Positions 1-8,975 of a stretch of DNA of 64,000 nt are shown here, piece by piece. How positions within the stretch are numbered: the first letter of the stretch is position 1; every line of letters starts with the position of its first letter. Below the pieces are notes generated by a model. The model saw only the letters and a program-made list of their open reading frames with translations. It did no database searches and was not told the origin of the DNA. The DNA is from Comamonas terrae (GTDB lineage: Bacteria > Pseudomonadota > Gammaproteobacteria > Burkholderiales > Burkholderiaceae_C): NCBI RefSeq assembly GCF_001544075.1, contig NZ_BCNT01000001.1, forward strand, positions 62,001 through 126,000. Reading direction: 5' to 3'. The translations under genes and the position numbers were made by a program.

Positions 1-591
1 GTCGTCCACGTAATGCACGAAGCTGTGGTGGCGCAGGTCCTCCGTGCGCGCCACCAGCGGATGCCGCGCCAGGTATTCGCGCTGGCCGTAGAGGTAGAGC
101 CGGTAGTCGGCCAGCTTGGTGACGACCACGGTGCCGCGCTTGGGGCGCTCCAGCGAGATCACGATATCGGCCTCGCGCCGCGACAGGTGCAGCAGGCGCG
201 GCAGGGCCAGCAGGTCGATGCTGAGCAGCGGGTAGCGCCGCGTGAGCCGTGCCAGCTCCGGCGCCAGCAGCTGGGTACCGAAGCCTTCGGTCGCCCCCAC
301 GCGCACCAGGCCGGCCGGGCCATCGCTGGACGCTGCCTGGGCCAGCGGGCTGCGCTCCAGCCCGTCCACGGCGCTTTGCATGGCATCGAACACCGTCAGC
401 AGCTGGCGACCGGCCTCGGTCAGACGCCACTGGCTGCCATCGCGCTCGAACAGCACCGCGCCCAGCTGCTTTTCCAGCACCTGCACGCGGCGCGACACCG
501 TGGTGTGCTCCACGCCCAGGCGCCTGGCGGCCGCGGCCATGCTGCCGTTGCGCGCCAGTTCGCCGAAGAAGCGCAGATGGTCCCAGTCCAT
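1..591 (-). CDS. LysR-family transcriptional regulator, C-terminus cut by window edge
   Basis: The protein begins MDWDHLRFFGELARNGSMAA and has the typical LysR N-terminal winged helix-turn-helix over about residues 1-60 (AAARRLGVEHTTVSRRV), followed by the start of the effector-binding domain. It runs off position 1 after about 197 of the usual 290-310 residues, so the true end lies outside the window. Its ATG is only 16 bases after the stop of the MarR gene upstream on the same strand, so the two regulators are probably co-transcribed. Location next to the gentisate operon suggests, but does not prove, a role in aromatic catabolism. Confidence 0.9.
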   Translation of the reverse strand, partial: MDWDHLRFFGELARNGSMAAAARRLGVEHTTVSRRVQVLEKQLGAVLFERDGSQWRLTEAGRQLLTVFDAMQSAVDGLERSPLAQAASSDGPAGLVRVGATEGFGTQLLAPELARLTRRYPLLSIDLLALPRLLHLSRREADIVISLERPKRGTVVVTKLADYRLYLYGQREYLARHPLVARTEDLRHHSFVHYVDD

Positions 592-607
592 GGTCCTGCC
601 TGCAGGC

Positions 608-1153
608 CTATTCGGCCGCGGCCTTGTTCCTGCCGGCCAGCGTCTTGACGGCCTTCACGGCGGCCGTGCGCTTGCGCTCCGCGCTGCGCTCGGCCACGGC
701 GCTGGGCGCGCGGGCGAATTCGTCGTTCTCGTGGATCAGCAGCGAAATCATTTCCATGAACTGGGCCCGCTTGTCGTCAGGCAGGGGATCGAGCATGCGG
801 CGCTGGGCGCGCAGCACCGCCGGCTCGGCTTCCTGCAGCAGCTGGCGGCCCGCATCGGTGAGCGTGAGCAGGCGCACGCGGCGGTCTGCGGGGCTGGCGT
901 TGCGCACCATCAGGCCACGCGCTTCCAGCCGGTCGATCACGCTGCCGATGGTCGAGGTGTCGAAGCCGATGGAGCGGGCCAGCGTGCGCTGGTCTATGCC
1001 GGGCTGGCGCAGCACGGCCGACAAGGAAGCGTACTGCACGGGCGTGACGCCGAAGGCCTCCACCTCCTCCATGAACACGGCCACAGCAATCTGCTGCAGG
1101 CGCCGGATGTGGTAGCCGGGATAGTTTTCCAGTTCTGCGGGTTGGTATTGCAT
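608..1153 (-). CDS. MarR-family transcriptional regulator
   Basis: This 181-residue protein has the MarR winged-helix fold. The recognition helix lies around residues 50-75 (RTLARSIGFDTSTIGSVIDR), followed by the wing motif ASPADRRVRLLTLT. The C-terminal tail is Lys/Arg/Ala-rich. I chose the start at 1153 (MQYQPAELENYPGYHIRR) because residues upstream of it do not look like MarR sequence. The gene diverges from the 3-hydroxybenzoate hydroxylase gene across a 269-base gap, the usual arrangement for a local repressor relieved by an aromatic ligand. The ligand is an inference; 3-hydroxybenzoate or gentisate are the obvious candidates. Confidence 0.9.
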   Translation of the reverse strand: MQYQPAELENYPGYHIRRLQQIAVAVFMEEVEAFGVTPVQYASLSAVLRQPGIDQRTLARSIGFDTSTIGSVIDRLEARGLMVRNASPADRRVRLLTLTDAGRQLLQEAEPAVLRAQRRMLDPLPDDKRAQFMEMISLLIHENDEFARAPSAVAERSAERKRTAAVKAVKTLAGRNKAAAE

Positions 1154-1260
1154 GTTTTTCCGAGTGGTCCCTGGCCGCCCTGCCGGCGCCGGCTTGCGGC
1201 CGGCTGCGGCGAGGAGCGGCAGCCCAGCGATGTTCTCACGTCCGGACGGGCTTGCAGAGA

Positions 1261-1280
1261 AAACCCGACACCTAGGGTTT
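1261..1280. promoter_or_regulatory. Candidate operator, AAACCC-N8-GGGTTT inverted repeat
   Basis: Perfect 6-base arms AAACCC (1261-1266) and GGGTTT (1275-1280) lie in the divergent gap between the MarR gene and the hydroxylase gene, about 140 bases before the hydroxylase start. A dyad about 20 bases long between a MarR gene and its neighbour is typical of a MarR operator. No promoter hexamers with good spacing were recognised. Confidence 0.4.
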
Positions 1281-1422
1281 ACCCGATAAATTTTGGACTT
1301 AAACAAACACTACACTGATCGTCAGCACACTGTTTATTTGCTTTCGGACAAGGCAGCTGGCGGCAGACCGCGCTAGGCAGCCGCCGCCAAAGGCTCCGAG
1401 AGCACCCGAGAAAGTGACCTGT

Positions 1423-2631
1423 ATGACCACCAGCCCCCGTTCCTCGACTCTTCCCATTCTGATCGCCGGCGGCGGCATCGGCGGCGTGGCGGCCGCCCTG
1501 TCCCTCGCCCGCCAGGGCTATGCCGTCAAGGTGCTGGAGCAGGCACCGCAGCTGGGCGAGATCGGCGCCGGCATCCAGCTCGGGCCCAATGCGTTTGCAG
1601 CCTTCGACGCGCTGGGCATCGGCGAGCTGGCCCGGGGCCGCGCCGTCTATACCGACGAGATGGTCATGCACGATGCGCTGGACGAGCGCCTGGTGGGCCG
1701 CATCCCCACGGGCCAGGCCTTCCGTGAACGCTTCGGCAATCCCTATGCGGTCATCCACCGCGCAGACATCCACACCTCGCTGCTCGAAGGCGCCCGGGCC
1801 CTGGGCAATATCGAGACGCTGACCGGCACGCGCATCGAGCGCGTGGAGCAGGACGGCGAGACCGTCACGGTTTACGACCAGCATGGCAGGGCCCATCGGG
1901 GCCAGGCCCTGATCGGCGCCGACGGGGTGAAATCCGTGGTGCGCCAGCAATATGTGGGCGATCCGGCCCGCGTTTCGGGCCATGTGGTCTACCGCGCCGT
2001 GGTCGAGAAGAACGACTTCCCCGAGGACCTGCGCTGGAATGCGGCCAGCATCTGGGTCGGCCCCAACTACCACCTCGTGCACTACCCGCTGCGCGGCGGC
2101 GAGCAGTACAACGTGGTCGTCACCTTCCACAGCCGCGAGCAGGAGGAATGGGGCGTGCGCGAAGGCAGCCGCGAAGAGGTGCAGAGCTACTACCGCGACT
2201 GCTGCCCGCGTGCCCACCAGCTCATAGCCATGCCCAAGAGCTGGAAGCGCTGGGCCACGGCCGACCGCGACCCCATAGGCCAGTGGAGCTTCGGCCGCGC
2301 CACGCTGCTGGGCGATGCCGCCCACCCCACGCTGCAGTACATCGCCCAGGGCGCCTGCATGGCGCTCGAAGACGCCGTGACGCTGGGCGAGGCCCTCAAG
2401 CGCTGCGATCACGACTGGCCCCGGGCCCTGCAGCTGTATGAGCGCTCGCGCATCGCCCGCACGGCGCGCGTGGTGCTGTCGGCGCGCGAGATGGGCCGCA
2501 TCTTCCACGCCAAGGGCGTGGAGCGCCTGGTGCGCAACGACCTGTGGAAGGGCCGCACGCCCGAGCGCTTCTACGACGCCATGGAATGGCTCTACGGCTG
2601 GAAGGTCGACAAGTGCCTGGCCGAAGACTGA
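1423..2631 (+). CDS. mhbM: 3-hydroxybenzoate 6-monooxygenase (FAD, NADH-dependent)
   Basis: A class A flavoprotein hydroxylase that would convert 3-hydroxybenzoate to gentisate in the cytoplasm. The N-terminal dinucleotide-binding motif is ILIAGGGIGGVAAALSLA, the middle DG motif is LIGADGVKSVVR and the FAD ribityl motif is LLGDAAHPTLQY, all in the expected order for PHBH-like enzymes. The ending (RNDLWKGRTPERFYDAMEWL) matches what I recall of the MhbM/XlnD group. At about 402 residues it is full length. I chose ATG 1423 because GAGAAAG lies 8 bases before it; a GTG at 1414 is in frame. It heads an operon with gentisate dioxygenase, which fixes the product as gentisate. A salicylate hydroxylase role is less likely because no salicylate 5-hydroxylase Rieske subunits are nearby. 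Confidence 0.9.
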   Translation: MTTSPRSSTLPILIAGGGIGGVAAALSLARQGYAVKVLEQAPQLGEIGAGIQLGPNAFAAFDALGIGELARGRAVYTDEMVMHDALDERLVGRIPTGQAFRERFGNPYAVIHRADIHTSLLEGARALGNIETLTGTRIERVEQDGETVTVYDQHGRAHRGQALIGADGVKSVVRQQYVGDPARVSGHVVYRAVVEKNDFPEDLRWNAASIWVGPNYHLVHYPLRGGEQYNVVVTFHSREQEEWGVREGSREEVQSYYRDCCPRAHQLIAMPKSWKRWATADRDPIGQWSFGRATLLGDAAHPTLQYIAQGACMALEDAVTLGEALKRCDHDWPRALQLYERSRIARTARVVLSAREMGRIFHAKGVERLVRNDLWKGRTPERFYDAMEWLYGWKVDKCLAED

Positions 2632-2674
2632 GAGAAGCGGCCCCCACGCAGGAACAGACAAGAAAGAAACCGAA

Positions 2675-3802
2675 ATGAGCATGACCGAAGCCATCCCCTC
2701 TCCCGTCAAACTTTCGGCCGTGGCCGCGCCCGGCCAGCCCGAGCCCACGCCGGCGCTGGAACAGCTGTATCGCGGCTTCGAGCAGGAAATGCTGGTGCCG
2801 CTGTGGACGCAGATCGGCGACCTCATGCCCGCCCATCCCAGCAGCAAGGCAGCCGCCCACCTGTGGCGCTGGGACCACCTGCTCAAGCTGGCGGACGAAG
2901 CCGGCCGCATCGTGCCCGTGGGCCGCGGGGGCGAGCGCCGCGCCATCGCGCTGGCCAACCCGGCGCTGGGCGGCCGTCCATTTGCCACGCCCACGCTGTG
3001 GGCCGCCATCCAGTACCTGATGCCCGGCGAGGATGCTCCCGAGCACCGCCACACCCAGCACGCCTTCCGCTTCGTGGTCGAAGGCGAAGGGGTGTGGACC
3101 GTGGTCAACGGCGACTCGGTGCGCATGTCGCGCGGCGACTTCCTGCCCCAGGGCGGCTGGAACTGGCATGCCCACCACAACGCGGCCAGCGAGCCTATGG
3201 CCTGGATCGACGGCCTGGACATTCCGTTTGCCTACTACGGCGAGTCGCAGTTCTTCGAGCACGGACGCCTGCACCTGGACCCGCACGAGCGCGCCACACC
3301 CCGGCATTCGCGCTCCGAACGCCTGTGGGCCCATCCCGGCCTGCGCCCGGTGGCCCACCTTGAAGAGGCCCCGGTCACCCCGCTGCTGGCCTACCGCTGG
3401 GTGGATACGGACAGGGCACTGAACGAGCAGCTGGCGCTGGAAGCCGAAGGCTATCCCGCCACCCTGAGCCCCGGCCACGCCGCCGTGCGCTACACCAATC
3501 CCACGAACGGCCGAGACGTGCTGCCCACCATCCGCTGCGAGATGCACCGCGTGAAAAGCGGCGCCAGCACCCGGCCCAAGCGCGAAGTGGGCTCTGCCGT
3601 GTTCCAGGTCTTCGACGGCCAGGGCACGGTCGCCGTGGGCGAGAAGCAATGGCAGGTGCGCCGCGGCGACATGTTCGTCGTGCCTTCGTGGCAGAGCTTC
3701 GCCGCCAGCTGCGATGCCGGCCAGCCGCAGCTGGACCTGTTCCGTTTTGCGGATACGCCCATCTTCGAAGCCGTACACGCCTACCGCTCCCAACTCGGTT
3801 GA
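2675..3802 (+). CDS. gtdA: Gentisate 1,2-dioxygenase
   Basis: A cytoplasmic Fe(II) bicupin enzyme that opens gentisate to maleylpyruvate. The 375-residue protein has an N-terminal cupin with the metal-binding stretch [18 protein letters not shown], continuing to [10 protein letters not shown], and a second cupin ([20 protein letters not shown]) that has lost its metal ligands, as is normal in this family. The start at 2675 ([12 protein letters not shown]) follows an AAGAAAG-like ribosome site. It lies 43 bases after the hydroxylase and 32 bases before the hydrolase on the same strand, so the three form one operon. Confidence 0.93.
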   Translation: MSMTEAIPSPVKLSAVAAPGQPEPTPALEQLYRGFEQEMLVPLWTQIGDLMPAHPSSKAAAHLWRWDHLLKLADEAGRIVPVGRGGERRAIALANPALGGRPFATPTLWAAIQYLMPGEDAPEHRHTQHAFRFVVEGEGVWTVVNGDSVRMSRGDFLPQGGWNWHAHHNAASEPMAWIDGLDIPFAYYGESQFFEHGRLHLDPHERATPRHSRSERLWAHPGLRPVAHLEEAPVTPLLAYRWVDTDRALNEQLALEAEGYPATLSPGHAAVRYTNPTNGRDVLPTIRCEMHRVKSGASTRPKREVGSAVFQVFDGQGTVAVGEKQWQVRRGDMFVVPSWQSFAASCDAGQPQLDLFRFADTPIFEAVHAYRSQLG

Positions 3803-3834
3803 ACGGCTCACTCTTACCTGAAAGGAATTTCTCC

Positions 3835-4542
3835 ATGACCCAAGCCAACTACCTCTGGGCCCCCGCCCCCGTCCCATCCCTGCCCGTGCGCGGCAGCGAG
3901 CAGCGCCTGCCCGTCAACCGCCTGTTCTTCGTGGGCCGCAACTACCACGCCCATGCCGTGGAAATGGGCCGCCCCGTGGACAAGAGCGTGGAACGCCCCT
4001 TCTACTTCACCAAGGCGCCGCAGACGCTGACGCCATCGGGCGCCACCGTGGCCTACCCGCCCGAAACGAAGAACTACCACTTCGAGATGGAACTCGTCGT
4101 GGCCATCGGCAAGCCGGGCTTTCGCATTCCGGCCGAGCAGGCGCACGAATACATCTATGGCTACGCCTGCGGCCTGGACATGACGCGCCGCGACCTGCAA
4201 CTGGTGGCGCGCGACAAGGGCCGCCCCTGGGACCTGGGCAAGGACGTGGAGCAGTCCTCCATCGCCACGGAAGTGGTCCCCATGCCCGGCAAGGTCATCG
4301 AATCCGGCGCGATCGAGCTGTCGGTCAACGGCGAAATCAAGCAGCAGTCCGACGTGGACAAGCTGATCTGGAACATCCGCGAGATCATTGCCGACCTGTC
4401 CCTGTTCTATCACCTGCAGCCCGGCGACCTGATCTACACCGGCACGCCCGAAGGCGTGGGCGCCGTGCAGCCCGGCGATAAGATCACGGGCCGCGTGGAA
4501 GGCGTGGGCGAAATCGCATTGACCGTGGGTCAGCCGGAATAG
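3835..4542 (+). CDS. nagK: Fumarylpyruvate hydrolase (FAH family)
   Basis: This 235-residue fumarylacetoacetate-hydrolase-fold enzyme cleaves fumarylpyruvate to fumarate and pyruvate, the last step of the glutathione-dependent gentisate path. Landmarks are the N-terminal [13 protein letters not shown], the metal-binding [11 protein letters not shown] and [13 protein letters not shown] segments, and the C-terminal [19 protein letters not shown] signature. The start at 3835 has AAAGGAA about 8 bases upstream. It sits between gentisate dioxygenase and the maleylpyruvate isomerase, which separates this assignment from generic FAH hydrolases. Confidence 0.92.
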   Translation: MTQANYLWAPAPVPSLPVRGSEQRLPVNRLFFVGRNYHAHAVEMGRPVDKSVERPFYFTKAPQTLTPSGATVAYPPETKNYHFEMELVVAIGKPGFRIPAEQAHEYIYGYACGLDMTRRDLQLVARDKGRPWDLGKDVEQSSIATEVVPMPGKVIESGAIELSVNGEIKQQSDVDKLIWNIREIIADLSLFYHLQPGDLIYTGTPEGVGAVQPGDKITGRVEGVGEIALTVGQPE

Positions 4543-4552
4543 GAGGCAGGCC

Positions 4553-5197
4553 ATGAAGCTCTACAGCTTTTTCCGCAGCGGCACCTCGCACCGGTTGCGC
4601 ATTGCGCTCAACCTCAAGGGCCTCACGCCCGAGTATGTCCCCGTGGACCTGCGCGTGGACGAGCAGGCCGAGGCGCCATACAAGGCCGTGAACCCGCAAG
4701 GCCTGGTGCCGGCCCTCACGCTGGACAGCGGCGAAACGCTGATCCAGTCGCCCGCCATCATCGAATGGCTGGAAGAACGCCACCCCACGCCGGCCCTTCT
4801 ACCCGCAGAGCCCGAGGCCCGCGCCCACGTGCGCGCCCTGGCGGCCATCGTGGGCTGCGATGTGCATCCCATCAACAACCGCCGCATCCTGCAGACCCTG
4901 CGCCGGCAGTTCGGCGCCGACGAGGCCGCCGTCAACGCCTGGTGCGCCACCTGGATCACGGCAGGCTTCGATGCCATTGAAGCCCTGCTGGCCCAGGACA
5001 AGGCACGCGGCGACTTCTGCTGGGGCAACGCACCGACCCTGGCCGATGTCTACCTGGTTCCCCAGGTGGAAAGCGCGCGCCGCTTCGGCGTGGACCTGAC
5101 CCGATGGCCGCTGATCGGCGCCGTGGACCAGGCCTGCGCCGCCCTGCCGGCCTTTGCCCGGGCCGCGCCCCTGGCCCAGCCCGACGCGGCCCGATAA
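4553..5197 (+). CDS. nagL: Maleylpyruvate isomerase, glutathione-dependent (zeta-class GST)
   Basis: A 214-residue zeta-class glutathione transferase that isomerises maleylpyruvate to fumarylpyruvate. The thioredoxin-like N-terminal domain carries the zeta-class active-site motif FRSGTSHRLRIALNL and the glutathione-contact segment LIQSPAIIEWLEE. The helical C-terminal domain contains VGCDVHPINNRRIL, closely like what I remember of NagL from Ralstonia U2. The start is 10 bases after the hydrolase stop, with AGGAGG as ribosome site, so coupled translation is likely. Maleylacetoacetate isomerase (maiA) is the alternative name; the operon context favours maleylpyruvate. Confidence 0.92.
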   Translation: MKLYSFFRSGTSHRLRIALNLKGLTPEYVPVDLRVDEQAEAPYKAVNPQGLVPALTLDSGETLIQSPAIIEWLEERHPTPALLPAEPEARAHVRALAAIVGCDVHPINNRRILQTLRRQFGADEAAVNAWCATWITAGFDAIEALLAQDKARGDFCWGNAPTLADVYLVPQVESARRFGVDLTRWPLIGAVDQACAALPAFARAAPLAQPDAAR

Positions 5198-5344
5198 GCA
5201 CCGCGACCACCGGGAAAGCGGTGAACCTGCAGCGCAAGCCATGGCTTCTGGAAGGCAAGAGCCAGATGCCCTTCTTGCGCAGCAGCTGCCTGCGCCAGCT
5301 GCTATCGGAAATGCAGCAGGTGCAGGATGCAAGGAGATAACGAC

Positions 5345-6661
5345 ATGACAGCAGCGAACGTGATCGACGTTCAGCAATTCATCAACCGGCACAGGTTCTC
5401 GCGCACGCAAATCGTCACGTTGCTGCTGTGCTTTCTGATTGTTGCAGTGGATGGCTTCGACACGGCCTCCATCGGTTTCATCGCGCCGGCCATAGGCAGG
5501 CAGTGGGCACTGGATCCGGCCCATATGGCGCCCGTGTTCGGCGCCGGCATGTTCGGCCTGATGATCGGCGCCCTGTGCTTTGGCCCCGTGGCCGACCGCA
5601 TAGGCCGCAAGACCACGCTGATGGTCTGCGTGGGCTTTTTCGGGCTGGCTTCGCTGGCATCGGCCTGGTCGCCCGACCTCCAGACGCTGCTGGTGCTGCG
5701 CTTCCTGACCGGGCTGGGCCTGGGCGGCGCCATGCCCAATGCCATCACCCTGAGTTCCGAATACGCGCCCGACAGGCATCGCAGCGTGCTGGTGACCACC
5801 ATGTTCTGCGGCTTCACGCTGGGCTCGGCTCTGGGCGGCATTCTGGCCGCCTATATCGTGGCGCACTGGGGCTGGCACGGCGTTCTGCTGGTGGGCGGCA
5901 TCGTGCCGCTGGCCATGGTACCGCTGCTGGGCTGGCTGCTTCCGGAGTCGGTGCGCTACATGGTCGCGCGCGGCCACGGCGCCGCGAAGATCGGCCGCAT
6001 CCTGCGCCGCATCGCACCTGCAGCCGACCTGAGCGGCGCCACCTACACGGTTGCCGACAAGGCGCCCCCCGGCTCGCCCGTCCGGCAGCTGTTCGATCCC
6101 AGGCTGCGCCGCGGCACGGTGATCCTGTGGGCCATGTTCTTCATGTGCATGCTCATCATCTACCTGCTGTCGAGCTGGCTGCCCACGCTGATCAAGAACA
6201 CGGGCCGCAGCCTGCAGGATGCCTCACTGGTCACCGCCATGTTCCAGGTGGGCGGCACGGTGGGCGCCATCGCGCTGGGCCGCTTCATGGACCGCTTCAA
6301 CCCCGCGCGCGTGCTGTCGCTGGCCTACATCGTGGGCGCTGTGTTCATCGCGCTGATCGGCCATGCCGCCGGCTCCTCCACGCCGCTGCTCGTGCTGGCC
6401 GTCTTCGTGGCCGGCTTTTGCGCCTCGGGCGGCCAGGTCGGCGGCAATGCGCTGGCAGCGGGCTTTTATCCCACGGCCAACCGCGCCACAGGCGTGGCCT
6501 GGGCACTGGGCATGGGCCGCATCGGCTCCATCCTGGGCTCCATGGCCGGCGGCTGGATGCTGACCGCGGGCCTGAGCCTCGCCACCGTGTTCGAAATCGT
6601 GGCCGTGCCCGCAGTGGTTGCCTCGGTGTGCGTGCTGTTTATGCAAAAGCGCAAGGACTGA
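5345..6661 (+). CDS. MFS permease, aromatic acid:H+ symporter family
   Basis: A 438-residue inner-membrane protein with 12 predicted membrane segments. The first helix carries the aromatic-acid-symporter motif DGFDTASIGFIAPAI, and the loop 2-3 motif is GPVADRIGRKTTL. These place it in the AAHS group (BenK/PcaK/MhbT type). It most likely imports 3-hydroxybenzoate or gentisate; the substrate is inferred from context. The ATG at 5345 has a strong AAGGAG at 5331-5336. A 147-base gap separates it from nagL, but it is on the same strand and probably part of the same transcript. Confidence 0.88.
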   Translation: MTAANVIDVQQFINRHRFSRTQIVTLLLCFLIVAVDGFDTASIGFIAPAIGRQWALDPAHMAPVFGAGMFGLMIGALCFGPVADRIGRKTTLMVCVGFFGLASLASAWSPDLQTLLVLRFLTGLGLGGAMPNAITLSSEYAPDRHRSVLVTTMFCGFTLGSALGGILAAYIVAHWGWHGVLLVGGIVPLAMVPLLGWLLPESVRYMVARGHGAAKIGRILRRIAPAADLSGATYTVADKAPPGSPVRQLFDPRLRRGTVILWAMFFMCMLIIYLLSSWLPTLIKNTGRSLQDASLVTAMFQVGGTVGAIALGRFMDRFNPARVLSLAYIVGAVFIALIGHAAGSSTPLLVLAVFVAGFCASGGQVGGNALAAGFYPTANRATGVAWALGMGRIGSILGSMAGGWMLTAGLSLATVFEIVAVPAVVASVCVLFMQKRKD

Positions 6662-6808
6662 GCCACGACAAACACCCCTCGCCTCTTGCCAAGCCCTGGC
6701 GTAGCCCCTTCATATGCCAGGTCTTTTCCCCCAGGTGACCCGCCACACCGGCAGGTCGCCGTTTGGCCCATCCGCAGTACCGAAAAACTTTCAACCAGGA
6801 GACAAGCT

Positions 6809-7852
6809 GTGAAAAACGACCAAACCCTTACCCTTTCTGCGCCAGCCGCTATCAAATCCGGCATTCCATCCGGAAGGCGCACCCTGCTGGCGGCAGCCGC
6901 CCTGCTCTCGCTAGGCGGCCCGGCACTGGCTCAGAACGATCCGGCGGCCGGCTTCCCCAGCCATCCGGTCACCGTCATCACGGCCTTTGCCGTGGGCAGC
7001 GGCCCGGATGCGGTACTGCGCATCGTGGGCGAAAAACTGGCCGCGCGCTGGAAGCAGAGCGTGACCGTGGACAACCGGCCCGGCGGCGGCGGCTTCGTGG
7101 CCATCGAAGCGGCGCGCCGCGCCAAGCCCGACGGCTACACGCTGCTGCAGCTGGACAGCGAGCATGTCTCGGCCCTGCCCTATCTCTACAAGAAGCGCAA
7201 CTTCGTGCCGCTGGACCACTTCGACCCGGTGGCCCCCCTGTTCCTCACGCCGTTCTTCGTGGTCGTGCCCACGAATTCGCCGTGGAAGAACATGGGCGAC
7301 CTGATCAAGGCGGCGAAGGCCGAACCCGGCAAGGTCAGCTACGGCTCCTGGGGCGTGGGCAGCCCCGGCCACCTGGGCGGCGAATGGCTGGACTATCTGA
7401 CAGGTACGAGGATGACGCATGTGCCCTACCGCGAGGTCAGCCAGCTCTTCACCTCGGTGGCCAACGGCGACCCGGCCTGGAGTTTTGCGAGCCTGCCGTC
7501 GAGCCAGGGCATCTACAAGTCCGGCAAGATCCGCTACATCGCAGTGGCCGCGCCCAAGCGCATTGCCCAGATGCCCGACGTGCCCACCGTGGCCGAGGCC
7601 GGCGGCCCCGCCGAGCTGGATGTGAACTCCTTCGTTTCCCTGCTCGCGCCCAAGGGCATGAATCCCGCGCTGCGCAACAAGATCCACGGCGACGTGGTCA
7701 GCGTGCTGCAGGACCCGCAGGTGCGCGAGAAGTTCGCCACGTTTGCCTTCCAGCCCATGAGCTGGAGCGCGGCCGAGATGCAGCAGTTCGCCAGGACCAA
7801 GTCCGAGCAGTACAAGCTGCTGATCCAGAAGGCCAATATCAGCCTGGACTGA
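6809..7852 (+). CDS. Bug family tripartite tricarboxylate transporter binding protein
   Basis: A periplasmic substrate-binding protein of about 347 residues. It has a signal peptide with the hydrophobic core LLAAAALLSLGGPALAQ, followed by FPSHPVTVITAFAVGSGPDA and DNRPGGGGFVAIEAA, both standard Bug/TctC landmarks. The start is a GTG at 6809, supported by AGGAGA (6797-6802) and by the signal peptide lying just inside it. No TctA or TctB membrane partner is nearby, which is common for Bug proteins in this family. Position after the gentisate permease suggests binding of an aromatic or carboxylate substrate; this is inference. Confidence 0.88.
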   Translation: MKNDQTLTLSAPAAIKSGIPSGRRTLLAAAALLSLGGPALAQNDPAAGFPSHPVTVITAFAVGSGPDAVLRIVGEKLAARWKQSVTVDNRPGGGGFVAIEAARRAKPDGYTLLQLDSEHVSALPYLYKKRNFVPLDHFDPVAPLFLTPFFVVVPTNSPWKNMGDLIKAAKAEPGKVSYGSWGVGSPGHLGGEWLDYLTGTRMTHVPYREVSQLFTSVANGDPAWSFASLPSSQGIYKSGKIRYIAVAAPKRIAQMPDVPTVAEAGGPAELDVNSFVSLLAPKGMNPALRNKIHGDVVSVLQDPQVREKFATFAFQPMSWSAAEMQQFARTKSEQYKLLIQKANISLD

Positions 7853-7873
7853 GTTTCCTGCAGCCGTCGCCAG

Positions 7874-7900
7874 GCCCTGCCCGGCTTTCCGGCAGGGCTT
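7874..7900. terminator. Terminator hairpin after the gentisate operon
   Basis: Perfect 8-base arms GCCCTGCC (7874-7881) and GGCAGGGC (7891-7898) with a 9-base loop are followed by a short T-containing stretch. It lies between the end of the Bug gene and the oppositely oriented hypothetical gene, so it could serve both. The U tract is short, so strength is uncertain. Confidence 0.55.
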
Positions 7901-7914
7901 TCTGGCGCGTGTCG

Positions 7915-8511
7915 TCAGAACGCCGAGACCTTGTGGCCCACCTGGCGCGCCAGTTCCTCGATGGCGGCCATCTGCTCGACGGGCAGCAGCACCAGCGGGT
8001 AGCTGTCGCTGTCGATGTCGAAGACGGCCAGCGCCAGCCCCTGCGGCTTGAGGCAGGCCGCAGCCTCGGTCAGGGCATCGAAGCCGGAAATCTCCGCCAC
8101 ATCCAGCGCGTCGTAGTCCACATGGCGCTCCTCGCTGATGCGCAGCCGCGACAGGTTCCAGACCAGATCGTTCATGCCCAGCTTCCAGTCCATTTCCACG
8201 CCGAGTTCGCGGCGCTGCAGTCCGTCGACGAGCGCCAGCCAGGGCGTGACCTCGCGCGGCTCCTCGATGCCGCGCTGTTCCAGCTCGTCGGCAAAGCGGG
8301 AGAAATAAAGCTCGGGGTGCGTGAGCGCCAGCACCACTTCGGCGCTCAGTGCATCGGTCTGGGCAGGCGCCAGCACATGCATGATGGCCTCGCACAGGTT
8401 CTGCCAATCCTGCTTGCGCACGATACGCAGAGGCTCGGGCGCCGGACCTGGCGCCGCGGCCCCGACTGCACCGGCGCCTGCCAGGCGCCTGAGCCATTGC
8501 GTCCATCCCAT
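7915..8511 (-). CDS. Hypothetical acidic protein, possibly DUF6630-like
   Basis: A 198-residue soluble protein with no signal peptide or membrane segment. Visible features are a Trp-rich, acidic middle (MDWKLGMNDLVWNLSRLRI) and a C-terminal stretch resembling small bacterial proteins of unknown function (LALAVFDIDSDSYPLVLLP). I weakly associate it with DUF6630, but the family call should be treated as a guess. The start at 8511 (MGWTQWLRRLAGAG) has a CAGGAGAG ribosome site just upstream. It is convergent with the gentisate operon and shows no functional link to it. Confidence 0.7.
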   Translation of the reverse strand: MGWTQWLRRLAGAGAVGAAAPGPAPEPLRIVRKQDWQNLCEAIMHVLAPAQTDALSAEVVLALTHPELYFSRFADELEQRGIEEPREVTPWLALVDGLQRRELGVEMDWKLGMNDLVWNLSRLRISEERHVDYDALDVAEISGFDALTEAAACLKPQGLALAVFDIDSDSYPLVLLPVEQMAAIEELARQVGHKVSAF

Positions 8512-8975
8512 TTCGACTCTCCTGGTGTCCTCGCCATGCAGCGCATCCGGGCCGGCCACGACAGGCCCTGGCCCTCAGCGTGCCAGTTTGCCGCCGGACA
8601 GGTTGTCATTTTTGTCACGGACGGCATATGGCGCGCACGGCGAATGCGGCCCTGGCATGACGCACGGCCAGGGCGCAAAAGCGGCCCCGCAGCCGGCAAA
8701 ACCGTGATCCGGGCGCCAATCCTGACATTTGTTCACACAGGCACCGGCATGGGCGCCTTGAGATGTATCAATATATTACCAATGCTTACACTTGGACTGC
8801 TTCATGATGGCTGCCTGCCCAAAGACGCAGCCATCCTGCAGAGTTTTTTCCTTCAACCGCTTCTCCTTCCATAGCCATTGCCCTGCGGGCGTACCGCCCG
8901 CAACGCGCATAGCCAGCCGCCTACGCATCTTCCCAGAAGCCGCATTCCCTCAAGCCTCAGGCTTTGCCTTTTTCC
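8512..8975. other. 464-base intergenic leader with two strong hairpins
   Basis: This gap upstream of the c-di-GMP gene holds no convincing gene. On the plus strand it has an AT-rich patch around 8764-8800. A perfect hairpin ATGGCTGC (8807-8814)/GCAGCCAT (8827-8834) follows, with a run of six T at about 8845-8850. A second compact hairpin GCGGGCG-TAC-CGCCCGC lies at 8885-8901. The first hairpin plus T run looks like an intrinsic terminator or attenuator inside the leader. I could not match a known c-di-GMP riboswitch core. Confidence 0.5.
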
